In this document: in pieces, positions 1 through 6,425 of the stretch | Numbering within the stretch: the first letter of the stretch is position 1 | Layout of the letters: each line of letters starts with the position of its first letter | From: a virus | DNA length: 22,990 bases | Strand: one strand, 5' to 3' | IMG/VR virus record: IMGVR_UViG_3300001256_000123 | Coordinates: 1-22,990 of that record | Notes under the pieces: generated by a model | What the model saw: only the letters and a program-made list of their open reading frames with translations | The model's database searches: none | What the model was told of the DNA's origin: nothing | Translations under genes and position numbers: made by a program

Positions 1-426
1 ACCACCATCTAAACGCTCCGTTTCTAGACTAGGCTCAGGGCTAGGCTCAGGGCTAGGCTCAGGGCTAGGCTCAGGGCTAGGCTCAGGGCTAGGCTCAGGC
101 TCAGACTCCCTTACTTCAATGCCTTGGCTGATGCAGGCGAGGAGTTGCTTTTGATCATCAGGCGACCAGTGGCCGGCCACCTCACCCTCCTGGATATAAT
201 TCAAAACTTGCCGCTTAAAAACGGCCAGCTGGTCAGCATAGTCGGGGTTTTGGCTGACAGCAGCGTACTGAAGCAACACGTCATAGAGCTGCTTCAGTGC
301 CGATGTAACGTAGTAGGGCTCTACTGAAACAGTAGAACCGAAAGACGCGATACTAAGGCCCCTATCGCCGCCAGAGTTGACAGGTGGTAGTGACCTTTGA
401 GCCTGAGACCGAAAGAAATTGCGCAT
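1..426 (-). CDS. Unrecognised protein with (Ser-Pro-Glu-Pro)n repeat, 3' end outside window
   Basis: I do not recognise this protein. Reading leftwards from ATG at 426, the frame stays open to the window edge, giving at least 142 residues. After a Ser/Gly-rich start it has an alpha-helical-looking middle (residues ~37-95, including VTSALKQLYDVLLQY and YADQLAVFKRQVLNYIQEGE). From ~105 it becomes an acidic/proline repeat (SPEP units) encoded by five perfect 12-bp copies. There is no alternative ATG/GTG/TTG in the first 40 codons, so the start is fairly firm, although no good ribosome site precedes it. It overlaps the 3' end of the upstream gene by 106 nt in another frame, which is unusually long for this operon. 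It is the last visible gene of the leftward membrane-protein operon. The repeat looks like a flexible linker to a domain beyond the edge. Confidence 0.6.
   Translation of the reverse strand, partial: MRNFFRSQAQRSLPPVNSGGDRGLSIASFGSTVSVEPYYVTSALKQLYDVLLQYAAVSQNPDYADQLAVFKRQVLNYIQEGEVAGHWSPDDQKQLLACISQGIEVRESEPEPSPEPSPEPSPEPSPEPSPEPSLETERLDGG
31..104. repeat. 12-bp tandem repeat coding SPEP
   Basis: Five perfect copies of AGGCTCAGGGCT (31-90) are followed by a degenerate sixth. Twelve bp keeps the reading frame, and the minus strand reads as Ser-Pro-Glu-Pro, so the repeat expands or shrinks a protein linker without breaking the gene. The same period occurs in the tail gene at 18456-18611. Confidence 0.95.
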
Positions 427-722
427 TGTAGAGACAGAGTAATCAATTCAACTGTCTGAGGGGGTAGGACTCCCCTCAAGAGCAAGAACGCCACCAAATA
501 GACGAAGGCCATGGAGAGGATAGAAGATACCTCATTGGCTAAGGCAGCAGCCGGTGTTAGCTTTTGGGGAAGCTCTGGCTCATATGGCTCTGGCTCGTAT
601 AGTCCTGTCTGCCCTGATGCTTGTTGAGGCATCTGTGTGTGTGATGCTCCCTGATGGGATTGCGTATGGCGTCGAGAAGGAGGAGCAGACAGGGAATCTA
701 GTAGGTCACTTTGAGCTGCCAT
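321..722 (-). CDS. Small membrane protein with two likely transmembrane helices
   Basis: Unrecognised 133-aa protein. Residues 1-60 are polar, rich in Gln, Ser and Pro and include a YEPEPYEPE stretch. Residues ~68-82 (SMAFVYLVAFLLLRG) and a second, less hydrophobic stretch ~112-130 could cross the membrane. The ATG lies 17 nt inside the preceding 47-aa gene and the 3' end overlaps the following gene by 106 nt. A small two-helix protein within a phage operon could be a holin or spanin-type component, but nothing here proves it and the lysin gene lies elsewhere (5661-6341). The domain layout (disordered N-terminus, membrane C-terminus) resembles its upstream neighbours. Confidence 0.55.
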   Translation of the reverse strand: MAAQSDLLDSLSAPPSRRHTQSHQGASHTQMPQQASGQTGLYEPEPYEPELPQKLTPAAALANEVSSILSMAFVYLVAFLLLRGVLPPQTVELITLSLQCAISFGLRLKGHYHLSTLAAIGALVSRLSVLLFQ

Positions 723-849
723 TGGTCGTCACCTCTGCTGTTGGTTTTGTGTCAGGGTTGAGATGGATGGCCGCAACAGTATGGGCCGTTATAACGATCG
801 CAGCCACGGGGGCAGCCGCTAACAGAAATTTTATTAACTTAGGATTCAT
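706..849 (-). CDS. 47-aa single-helix membrane protein
   Basis: A short gene that fills the space between two larger ones. ATG at 849 begins 3 nt after the TAG stop (855-853) of the upstream gene, and the TGA (708-706) lies 17 nt inside the next gene, so coupling is tight on both sides. The product begins MNPKLIKFLLAAAPVAAIVI and continues to about residue 28 as one hydrophobic helix with two Lys near the N-terminus. A short polar tail ending NGSSK follows. This is the form of a signal-anchor peptide or a tiny holin-like protein. The function is unknown; the call rests on the perfect fit into the gap, the seams and the coherent amphipathic layout. Confidence 0.55.
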   Translation of the reverse strand: MNPKLIKFLLAAAPVAAIVITAHTVAAIHLNPDTKPTAEVTTNGSSK

Positions 850-852
850 TAG

Positions 853-1308
853 CTATTCAGGTAGTGATGGGAGGGGTGCAGCCGGTTTGACTTGTTCCTC
901 CGCTGGCGCTGCTTCCTCAGTAGGACCAGCGGCGGGAGGAGAGGCTACCATGCGACTGAGGGATAGCACAAACACTAGGATGGCGATCGCCACACAGCAA
1001 GGCACTAAGGACGAATAACTCTGCTGCGGGGAGGTTTGGTTTACCGATGCCGCTGGGGGTAACGCTAGTGGTAGTGCTGGTGCAGGTGGTACAGATGGTG
1101 GTGCTAGTGGTGCAGATAGTGGCGCTGGTGGTGTTGGTGATGCTGGCAACTGGCGAACATAAACCTGCTGAGGGGGTAAGTTATAGCGATCGCCCCCCTG
1201 GTAGTCGAGGGGTCTAGCAGACGCTCTGCCCCTCTCATATGCATCAAAAATTAGGGCTGTGTGTTGAGTTAGAAACTCACCGAGTTCTTTCAAGTCTGGG
1301 TTGTTCAT
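853..1308 (-). CDS. Pro/Ala-rich protein with one C-terminal membrane helix
   Basis: Unrecognised, 151 aa from the start at 1308. I prefer this ATG over one 12 nt upstream because it makes an ATGA overlap with the stop of the preceding gene. Residues 1-30 look helical (NNPDLKELGEFLTQHTALIF). About 56-90 is a low-complexity Pro/Ala/Leu linker, about 99-116 (YSSLVPCCVAIAILVFVL) is a membrane helix, and the tail is Pro/Glu-rich. The layout of helical head, disordered linker and single helix repeats in the neighbouring genes, suggesting a membrane-attached complex encoded by the operon. Confidence 0.6.
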   Translation of the reverse strand: MNNPDLKELGEFLTQHTALIFDAYERGRASARPLDYQGGDRYNLPPQQVYVRQLPASPTPPAPLSAPLAPPSVPPAPALPLALPPAASVNQTSPQQSYSSLVPCCVAIAILVFVLSLSRMVASPPAAGPTEEAAPAEEQVKPAAPLPSLPE

Positions 1309-1937
1309 GCGGTGACCCATGGATCGTCATAGTGCGATGGCCCAGGAGCAATATCAGCAGTAGGCTCGTCGCTAATATCCAGGGAAAAAGGGATTGCGCT
1401 GGCGACGAAGAGTGATTCGTCGTCGTCATCCGGCGGCGAGGTTTCATCCGGCGGCGAGGTTTCATGGGGTTCGTTCGGGGGAACGAGGCGTAACCCTGGC
1501 CCGCTAAGCGCGGGAGACTGCATTTCTGGCTGAGTCGCTGGCCTGGGGTTTGTCGGCTCACCTGTTCCGGACTCACCCCATGGAGGTGCAGCCTTCGGCG
1601 CTGCACAAGAACTTCCATCGGCTCGCTCCCCGGCTGGGAAGGGACCTTCAGTGATAGATAGCTGTGGAGGTTTGGCATCACTTATTAATTTTTCTACAAG
1701 GGCATCGGTAACTATCTGCTGTCTGAGAATGGCGCGATCGCTATCCTGCTCTCCAACAAGTCGCCTCGATAGAGGGTCTACCACAGCTGAGATTGCTGTG
1801 GCCCCAGGCATTAGGATTGATGCCATAAGCTGAACTGGCAGGTTTGCGCCAGCCAGGGCATTCCATATAGCCGCCGTGCCTACAACCATGCCAGCACCGG
1901 CAGCGCCGATCAATGTGTGGAGAGCAGAGATATTCAT
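1305..1937 (-). CDS. Membrane protein with long disordered acidic C-terminus
   Basis: Unrecognised 210-aa protein. Residues ~6-30 (LHTLIGAAGAGMVVGTAAIW) and ~33-53 (LPVQLMASILMPGATAISAV) are hydrophobic and Gly/Ala-rich, like a helical hairpin. A short charged helix follows (~55-90), and the rest is proline-rich and acidic, with a duplicated ETSPPD unit. The start overlaps the TAA of the upstream gene by one base (TAATG) and the stop overlaps the next start by four. No catalytic motif is visible. A role in the membrane complex of this operon is inferred only from topology. Confidence 0.6.
   Translation of the reverse strand: MNISALHTLIGAAGAGMVVGTAAIWNALAGANLPVQLMASILMPGATAISAVVDPLSRRLVGEQDSDRAILRQQIVTDALVEKLISDAKPPQLSITEGPFPAGERADGSSCAAPKAAPPWGESGTGEPTNPRPATQPEMQSPALSGPGLRLVPPNEPHETSPPDETSPPDDDDESLFVASAIPFSLDISDEPTADIAPGPSHYDDPWVTA
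1426..1465. repeat. 18-bp direct repeat inside a coding region
   Basis: TCATCCGGCGGCGAGGTT occurs twice head to tail (1426-1443 and 1444-1461), and TCAT follows. It is in frame and duplicates a six-residue unit (ETSPPD) in the acidic tail of the surrounding gene. Confidence 0.9.
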
Positions 1938-2605
1938 TACTTCTCTTTCTTGGGAGTCTGAGGTAAACGATGAACTTGTGGTGCAGCTGCCAGCCGTGGT
2001 GCCGCGAAATTCTCCGCCACTTCCAGCAGACTCACCGGCTTTCCCGGCAGTACTCGGGGAGTCCCCGTAGCGTCAAAATCAACAGCCTGACGTTGGCCAA
2101 TGCCTCGTAGCTGTTCAAGTACAGAGTCAAGCTGAGTCGCATGTTGGTGCAACTGCCGAAGAGCCGGGGGAACTTGTTCGGATGGAGCCTTTAGAAGCAT
2201 AAGAGCCTGAATCGCTAGCTCTTGGTCTTGTCGATGGCGGAGCATTTCAGCCGCCACCACATTCATTTGGTGGACAGACTCATTATTTTGAAGTTCGCCC
2301 CGCTGCGTGGACAGCGCCAGGTTGTAGGCAGAATCTTTAGACCCTGCGGTGTCCACGCCAGCAGATGCTGGTGCTTGCTGTTGTGCCCCTGAGACCCTGG
2401 CGATCGCGTCACGAATGGAGAGGTTGTGGCGATGTGCCACGGAAATGAACTCAATCACCTTATCAACAGACGCATTATCAAGCTCTTTTGAGACCTTGCT
2501 ATTTTCACCTGGGACAGCAAAGCCCAGTGCGATCACCACAGCGCTGATGTCGGCCTGGGGGATATCAAGCTGTAAAGATAAGTCTCTGACAGAAATCGTT
2601 GACAT
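1937..2605 (-). CDS. Helical protein with IF2-N/HTH-like N-terminal domain
   Basis: A 222-aa protein not assigned to a family. Residues 1-55 (ISVRDLSLQLDIPQADISAV, then a Gly, then two more helices) resemble the small helical domain seen at the N-terminus of initiation factor 2 and in MerR-type DNA-binding heads, so nucleic acid or protein binding is possible. About 95-165 is a long Gln/Leu-rich helical stretch likely to form a coiled coil, and the C-terminus is basic (QTPKKEK). The 5' end lies 41 nt inside the preceding gene. It is the only soluble-looking protein of the membrane operon and may link that complex to DNA. This is inference. Confidence 0.6.
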   Translation of the reverse strand: MSTISVRDLSLQLDIPQADISAVVIALGFAVPGENSKVSKELDNASVDKVIEFISVAHRHNLSIRDAIARVSGAQQQAPASAGVDTAGSKDSAYNLALSTQRGELQNNESVHQMNVVAAEMLRHRQDQELAIQALMLLKAPSEQVPPALRQLHQHATQLDSVLEQLRGIGQRQAVDFDATGTPRVLPGKPVSLLEVAENFAAPRLAAAPQVHRLPQTPKKEK

Positions 2606-2978
2606 TAGAATCCTCGTGTTTTGGTGTTAGCCATGTATCAGCTACGTCAGGGTAGAGGTAGGCGACTGCCGCCTCTACAGACAGGCCACATGCAGGGAGG
2701 ATAATTTCCCTTTGGCTATGCAAATGACCCAGTAGCAATGTAGAACGCCCTAGCCTTAAAGCAGACTCCAAGCGGGCAAAGTTGAGTTTGTTATATGTCC
2801 GCCGGTCGCTAGAAATCGCACAGAAGGCGATCGCTAGCTCAAGTAGAACAATGTCCCGCTTGGTGAAATCCTGGTGGCCCTCATCAAACAGCAACGCCCG
2901 GTATCGGGATGCCGACGATCGACAGCAGCCAGCCAGCTTATAGGCCATCGGCCAGGGCAAAGCGATCGCGGTTGTCAT
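2565..2978 (-). CDS. Unrecognised 137-aa protein, first gene of the leftward operon
   Basis: This is the first gene downstream of the repeat-rich control region at 2979-3194. The middle part (residues ~27-95, RYRALLFDEGHQDFTKRDIV onwards) looks helical, and residues 80-110 include LRLGRSTLLLGHLHSQREI. I see no catalytic signature or membrane helix. ATG at 2978 is the first possible start; an in-frame ATG ten codons later is an alternative. No clear ribosome site precedes either. It overlaps the next gene by 41 nt in another frame. Being closest to the promoter side, it could be regulatory, but nothing in the sequence shows that. Confidence 0.5.
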   Translation of the reverse strand: MTTAIALPWPMAYKLAGCCRSSASRYRALLFDEGHQDFTKRDIVLLELAIAFCAISSDRRTYNKLNFARLESALRLGRSTLLLGHLHSQREIILPACGLSVEAAVAYLYPDVADTWLTPKHEDSNVNDFCQRLIFTA

Positions 2979-2987
2979 TGGGTCGCT

Positions 2988-3074
2988 GTTTGCTCACTGT
3001 TTACTCGCTGTTTACTCGCGAACAACGCACTGTTACATCGCGTTTGCAGCGCGTCTACAGCGTGTTGTTCGCTT
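2988..3074. repeat. 11-bp-phased repeat array A in divergent control region
   Basis: Units beginning GTTTG, GTTTA, GTTAC, GTCTA or GTTGT start at 2988, 2999, 3010, (3021 degenerate), 3032, 3042, 3053 and 3064. The steps are 11, 11, 11, 11, 10, 11 and 11 bp, one DNA turn each. Typical units are GTTTACTCGCT and GTCTACAGCGT. The array lies between the divergent genes starting at 2978 and 3195 and shares units with array B at 6426-6500. It could be a multi-site operator, a replication iteron set or an intergenic cyanobacterial repeat. Confidence 0.8.
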
Positions 3075-3194
3075 GAGTTGGAGTTTAGCATAGCTTGGGG
3101 CGTATTGGGGCAAGCGCCCCCATTTGAGGCGTTTTACCAACAAGCGGGGACCAGAAGAGCCATAATGCAGAAAGTGCCCCAAGGAGCGGAGGAA

Positions 3195-3545
3195 ATGCCC
3201 CAAGACAAAAGAATCTCGATAGACCCATCCGAGATTCAGAGTGATATCGAAAAGTTTCAGACTGAGGAGCCACTGTTGGCCGAGCTGTCGCTGGGGAAGG
3301 CCATCATCTACCTAGCAAAGCGAGGAATCGCCACCGAGCGCGATCGCTTAGCAGGCAGTAAACCCAGCACTCCAGACGTTACTGCTAACCTGATCAACTT
3401 TTTAAAGCTGGTAGCCCAAGGTGATTGCCCGCCAGATGGCGAGATCATCACCATGGCAGAGACGCTGGGGGTTGACCCAGAGCTATTCATCCAACTATGC
3501 CCAGAGGAAACAGTCACACAAGAGGAGGTAGCAAATGGCGTCTAA
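3195..3545 (+). CDS. Unrecognised 116-aa helical acidic protein
   Basis: No family recognised. The start at 3195 is chosen because AAGGAG sits 8 nt upstream; an in-frame ATG at 3165 has no such site. The protein is acidic and mostly helical, with segments IQSDIEKFQTEEPLLAELSL and TANLINFLKLVAQG, and has no membrane helix. Its stop overlaps the start of the next gene by 11 nt, so the two are coupled and probably act together. They form a rightward pair opposite the leftward membrane operon, with the repeat array between. A regulatory role would fit the position but is not shown. Confidence 0.6.
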   Translation: MPQDKRISIDPSEIQSDIEKFQTEEPLLAELSLGKAIIYLAKRGIATERDRLAGSKPSTPDVTANLINFLKLVAQGDCPPDGEIITMAETLGVDPELFIQLCPEETVTQEEVANGV

Positions 3546-4203
3546 GGCCGTAGCAATTCAAGACTTAAGGCTAGTACTAGCTGACGACGAGATCATCCTC
3601 GACGTACCAGGCCGCGCTGAAGTCAATGCCCTACTTGGGCTTTTCACTCGCCAGTTAGCATCTAGCGCCGTAGCCCTCGGCAAGAAAAGGGCCACCATCA
3701 GGGAGAAAGACGGAACCATCACAAGAATCCCTTCAATATTGAGCACTAGAAAAATGTCTACCGTTCAACCACTCGTAGCTACACCCGACATTGCGATCGC
3801 CGAGATGATGATCAGCGCACCATTCTTGCGGGTGCTGAATCAGATGATTGAGACACCGGAGGCCCGCAGCGGCATTGTCCGCGTTGAGGACAACCGGCAG
3901 CTGGTTGTTTCGCAGTCCATGGCCCCCATGATTAGCGGGGACAGCGTTAAGGCGGCAACCCGCCGCCGACGGGAGGACTATTGGCATCTGCCAGACCTGG
4001 CCGCCTTTGAAAGAGAATGGAGGCAGCGACTTACAGTCGATGACCCCGATTCAGTCATCGAATTTAGGTTTGCCTGCTATGACCCCGTGAGCAAGGGCAA
4101 CTGGCGGCAAATGGTCAACACATACCGGGCCGTGGAGCTTGGTGGGGTGCTCTATCACTACAGCACTAACGTAGGGTGCGAGAGCATCACTATGCCGTCG
4201 TAA
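3535..4203 (+). CDS. PAS-like C-terminus, unknown function, gene abuts the TnpB element
   Basis: 222 aa. The N-terminal half (~1-135) is unrecognised. Residues ~150-215 (DLAAFEREWRQRLTVDDPD, then VIEFRFACYDP and WRQMVNTYRAVELGGVLYHY) resemble the end of a PAS domain plus PAC strands, where an F/Y-rich sheet follows a DPDD-like loop. This is a weak, by-eye similarity. The stop codon (4201-4203) lies directly against the end of the insertion element. The small gene on its far side begins at a TGATG seam whose TGA (5431-5433) is in the same frame phase as this gene's codons. The original C-terminus may therefore have been a few residues different before insertion. Confidence 0.6.
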   Translation: MASKAVAIQDLRLVLADDEIILDVPGRAEVNALLGLFTRQLASSAVALGKKRATIREKDGTITRIPSILSTRKMSTVQPLVATPDIAIAEMMISAPFLRVLNQMIETPEARSGIVRVEDNRQLVVSQSMAPMISGDSVKAATRRRREDYWHLPDLAAFEREWRQRLTVDDPDSVIEFRFACYDPVSKGNWRQMVNTYRAVELGGVLYHYSTNVGCESITMPS

Positions 4204-4204
4204 A

Positions 4205-4400
4205 CTACCCCGCCCTAAAGGGCGAAGCTTTATCCCGGTTCAGGCTACCAGCAAAGAGAGTTGCCCCTCTAGCTGACAAGCCATCCCTGAGATTTCGGGC
4301 GAGTTTACAAATCGCCCCAGCGTAGAAATATTCAAAGCACCATTCAAATCGGCATCAATATGCAGTCCACAACCGCCACAGCTAAACGTCTTTCCGTTCC
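4205..4400 (-). ncRNA. Candidate omega (reRNA) guide RNA overlapping tnpB 3' end
   Basis: In TnpB systems the guide RNA is made from the last part of tnpB through the right end, and the guide itself is the flanking host sequence. The required parts are here: the tnpB 3' end, a GC-rich stem-loop (about 4211-4224), then the flank. The guide would start close to 4204 and read leftwards into the end of the gene that stops at 4203. The 5' limit is arbitrary. This is family-based inference; only the hairpin is seen directly. Confidence 0.4.
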
Positions 4401-5355
4401 GGTTGCCAATCCGATGGCAGCGCGAACAGGTCTTGGATGTGTAGGACGGGTTGACCAAAACAATTGGAACACCAGCGATCGCCGCCTTATAGGTGAGGAA
4501 CGTCCTGAGCTGATAGAAGCTCCATCCATGATGCTCTCGGCGCTGAGCCTTTCGCACCTTGGCCCGCTGGCGAATGCCGGTCAGGTCTTCGAGTGCGATC
4601 GCGCTGCCGGTGGCAACTGCTTCAGATACGATGCGTTTCGAGATGGTGTGATTGGTGGACTTACGAAACCGCGCTTCCTTGCCGCTGAGCCTCCGAAGCA
4701 GCCGTCTGGCCGACTTGGTGCGTTTGCGCTGGATAGAGCGACGCGTATTGAAATAACGTTCCCTGACTGCCTGAGCCTCGCCCCCCTCCCACGACAGCCC
4801 TGTACTGGTGTGGGCTATGTCCCTGCGTCCAAGGTCTACCCCGATAACCTTTGGCGTTTTGCCGGTGGGCGGGGTGTCAAGGGTGACTTGGATTTGGATG
4901 TAGTAATCTCCGTTGCGGCGCTTCACCAGAACGGCGCTGGTGGGCTTTTGGTCTCTCAGCAACGCCCGTTGGTAGTTACCAATGGACAGCGGCAGCTTAA
5001 CCGCACCATCCAGCAGCGTCACCCGGATAAGCTCTTTATCCTCCCAGAAATTGAAGGTGCGAGCGTCCAGCGACAGGCTAGACGGGTTGAACTGCCTGAC
5101 CTTGTTGCGAGTCTTCAGGGCACCCACAACGCGCCGGATAGCCTGACAGGCATGGTTAGCCTTGAGGCCATACAGCGCCCTGATGTCGTGATAGACCAGG
5201 TGATGCAGCTTAGTAGTGTTGCGCTGATTGTTCTCACGCGACACCTTCAGCACATGGTTACAGCCGTCCGCAAACGCTTCAAGAGTGGCGTCGATCCGCC
5301 CCTTTGATTCAGGTGTAACTTGAAGCTTGCAAGACACAGAGATTACTTGACTCAT
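4240..5355 (-). CDS. tnpB: TnpB RNA-guided endonuclease (OrfB_IS605, RuvC fold)
   Basis: 371 aa, within the usual 350-450 range. The RuvC-like motifs are all present: Asp174 in IGVDLG, Glu256 in IALEDLTG, and Asp334/Asp336 in IDADLNGALNI. A four-cysteine zinc finger (CSRC at 310-313, CGGC at 326-329) lies between the last two. An Arg/Lys-rich helix (~205-235) follows RuvC-I, as in relatives. Family members are RNA-guided DNA nucleases that keep transposon copies by cutting donor-empty sites next to a transposon-adjacent motif. ATG at 5355 has AGG just upstream; ATG at 5373 is an alternative. The gene looks intact and so possibly active. It runs opposite to the surrounding genes. Confidence 0.93.
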   Translation of the reverse strand: MSQVISVSCKLQVTPESKGRIDATLEAFADGCNHVLKVSRENNQRNTTKLHHLVYHDIRALYGLKANHACQAIRRVVGALKTRNKVRQFNPSSLSLDARTFNFWEDKELIRVTLLDGAVKLPLSIGNYQRALLRDQKPTSAVLVKRRNGDYYIQIQVTLDTPPTGKTPKVIGVDLGRRDIAHTSTGLSWEGGEAQAVRERYFNTRRSIQRKRTKSARRLLRRLSGKEARFRKSTNHTISKRIVSEAVATGSAIALEDLTGIRQRAKVRKAQRREHHGWSFYQLRTFLTYKAAIAGVPIVLVNPSYTSKTCSRCHRIGNRNGKTFSCGGCGLHIDADLNGALNISTLGRFVNSPEISGMACQLEGQLSLLVA

Positions 5356-5432
5356 GCGCCTATCATAGTTCATCCAAGCGCGTAACGTGTAAAGCCGTTC
5401 TAAAGGACGGGGTTTCAGACCCAAATTTATTG

Positions 5433-5594
5433 ATGAGCAAGGCACTGAAGGTGGGATGGCCCGTCGCTTGGGCAGTCGGAGACGGCCACGTCGTTGGGGT
5501 GGTCGTCTCCATCAAGAATGGAAGGCTAGAATGCACAACCAAGGAAGGCGGGACGGTCACGCTAGAGCGCGATGAGACACTGCCCCCCTTCTAG
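5433..5594 (+). CDS. 53-aa small beta-rich protein
   Basis: Begins MSKALKVGWPVAWAVGDGHV and is built of short strands with Gly turns (VVGVVVSIKNGRLEC, GGTVTLE), ending in LPPF. The pattern is like small SH3/Tudor-type barrels, but the family is not identified. Its ATG overlaps a TGA (TGATG), as at other coupled seams here, which implies that an upstream partner gene once ended at this point; now the TnpB element lies there. The gene is followed by a strong two-way terminator. It is intact despite its neighbour. Confidence 0.55.
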   Translation: MSKALKVGWPVAWAVGDGHVVGVVVSIKNGRLECTTKEGGTVTLERDETLPPF

Positions 5595-5623
5595 AGCCAT
5601 TAAAATTCAGGTATACGCAACTC

Positions 5624-5662
5624 AAAGCGATCGCCCAACACTGCAGGCGATCGCTTTTTTTT
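5624..5662. terminator. Bidirectional terminator built from two HIP1 palindromes
   Basis: A perfect 12-bp stem, AAAGCGATCGCC (5624-5635) and GGCGATCGCTTT (5646-5657), encloses a 10-nt loop. T8 follows on the plus strand. On the minus strand the lysin stop TAA runs straight into A/T before the stem, and TTT closes it. It separates the convergent genes ending at 5594 and 5661. Confidence 0.85.
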
Positions 5663-6341
5663 AGTAGTTCCAGCAGCGGCGATTGCGGAGGTCTACGTGG
5701 ATAAAGCCCTTTTTTGCGCCACGGCCATAGCCACCTTTCCAGCGGCCCTTGTCATACCACTCAGATTCAAAGCGCTTTTGCATCTCCCAAATTGAGCCAC
5801 CCATGGGGCGAAAGTCTACACCATAGCCATTGGGATGGTTAGGCGCACGGGAACCGATTCGGTTATTGACGGCCCAGGGGCGATACCAGGAGTTGACACC
5901 TATCGGAGCGCCCCACCATTCACGAATTTCATCCATATGACGGGCCACTAGAATGACGTTCTTTTTTACCTTGGCGCTAGACGGGATGCGCTCTTGTTGC
6001 CGTAGCGTCACCTCACCAACGGTGAAATATTTAGAGACGGGAGACTTCCAATCACTCCAGTTGACCTCATTCCACTCAGGCAGCTTTATGAGGCTTGCAT
6101 CAGAGACCGTCTGCCATGGGAGTTGCCAGTGGTCACCGAATAGATACCAGGTGCCAGCTCCATAGGCCAGATCTATACGAAAGTGGCCCCCCATGTCAGT
6201 CTCAGCGCCGCGCTCCTCAATATGGGTGACTTTATAGACTTTGCCCTTGGGTACATTCACCTTGCGATCGCTAGCGAGATAGATCGACTGGATGCGGTAG
6301 TCCTTCTTAAGAATGGTGTCCTGAATTGCTTGAATTTCCAT
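5661..6341 (-). CDS. Phage lysin with peptidase M15 (zinc D-Ala-D-Ala carboxypeptidase-like) domain
   Basis: 226 aa. The C-terminal half (~105-226) matches the Peptidase_M15 pattern: YFTVGEVT, a helical stretch, NSWYRPWAVN, then HPNGYGVDF at ~169-177, giving the His-x6-Asp zinc ligands. FIHVDLR near the end (~214-220) supplies the second His and its Asp. These enzymes cut peptide cross-links of cell-wall peptidoglycan. The N-terminal ~100 residues (KVNVPKGKVYKVTHIEERG and similar strands) look like an SH3-type wall-binding domain. There is no signal peptide, so release would need a holin. The gene is alone between repeat array B and the HIP1 terminator, consistent with its own late control. 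Confidence 0.85.
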   Translation of the reverse strand: MEIQAIQDTILKKDYRIQSIYLASDRKVNVPKGKVYKVTHIEERGAETDMGGHFRIDLAYGAGTWYLFGDHWQLPWQTVSDASLIKLPEWNEVNWSDWKSPVSKYFTVGEVTLRQQERIPSSAKVKKNVILVARHMDEIREWWGAPIGVNSWYRPWAVNNRIGSRAPNHPNGYGVDFRPMGGSIWEMQKRFESEWYDKGRWKGGYGRGAKKGFIHVDLRNRRCWNY

Positions 6342-6406
6342 GATGGCCTGGGAGTCACTTTACAGCAGTGTTCCCGTTACGATCGCCAACAGGTTCTCTA
6401 ACCAGT

Positions 6407-6420
6407 GTGTAAAAAAGGAC
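6407..6420 (-). promoter_or_regulatory. GTCCTTTTTTACAC site 1 (upstream of lysin)
   Basis: Exact 14-mer on the minus strand, directly downstream of array B and 66 nt upstream of the lysin ATG. It has the same orientation relative to transcription as sites 2, 3, 4 and 6. Confidence 0.7.
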
Positions 6421-6425
6421 GCGAT

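Larger units (their letters stand above)
4204..5425 (-). mobile_element. IS200/IS605-family element carrying only tnpB (IS1341/IS891 type)
   Basis: The tnpB gene is flanked by imperfect stem-loops near both ends. The 3' side of tnpB has CGCCCTAAAGGGCG (about 4211-4224) and the 5' side has CCGTTCTAAAGGACGG (about 5396-5411); both loops carry a CTAAAGG core. No terminal inverted repeat or target duplication is expected for this family, and none was seen. No TnpA (Y1 transposase) is present, so movement would need one in trans. The outer boundaries are estimates (within about 10 nt), inferred from the stem-loops and the neighbouring gene seams. Confidence 0.75.

Noticed and set aside
554-1018. 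154-codon plus-strand frame opposite the membrane operon
   Set aside because: It crosses three coupled minus-strand genes, has no ribosome site, and its composition reflects the antisense of Pro/Ala-rich coding.
2988-3074. CRISPR array
   Set aside because: The units step by 11 bp with no spacers, so this is a tandem array and not a repeat-spacer structure, despite a Cas1 homologue elsewhere in the window.
3195-4203. Toxin-antitoxin pair
   Set aside because: Two small coupled genes suggested it, but the second is 222 aa with a PAS-like end and neither shows toxin motifs.
4360-5307. 315-codon plus-strand frame over tnpB
   Set aside because: It lies entirely antisense to an intact tnpB with all motifs, so it is a shadow frame.
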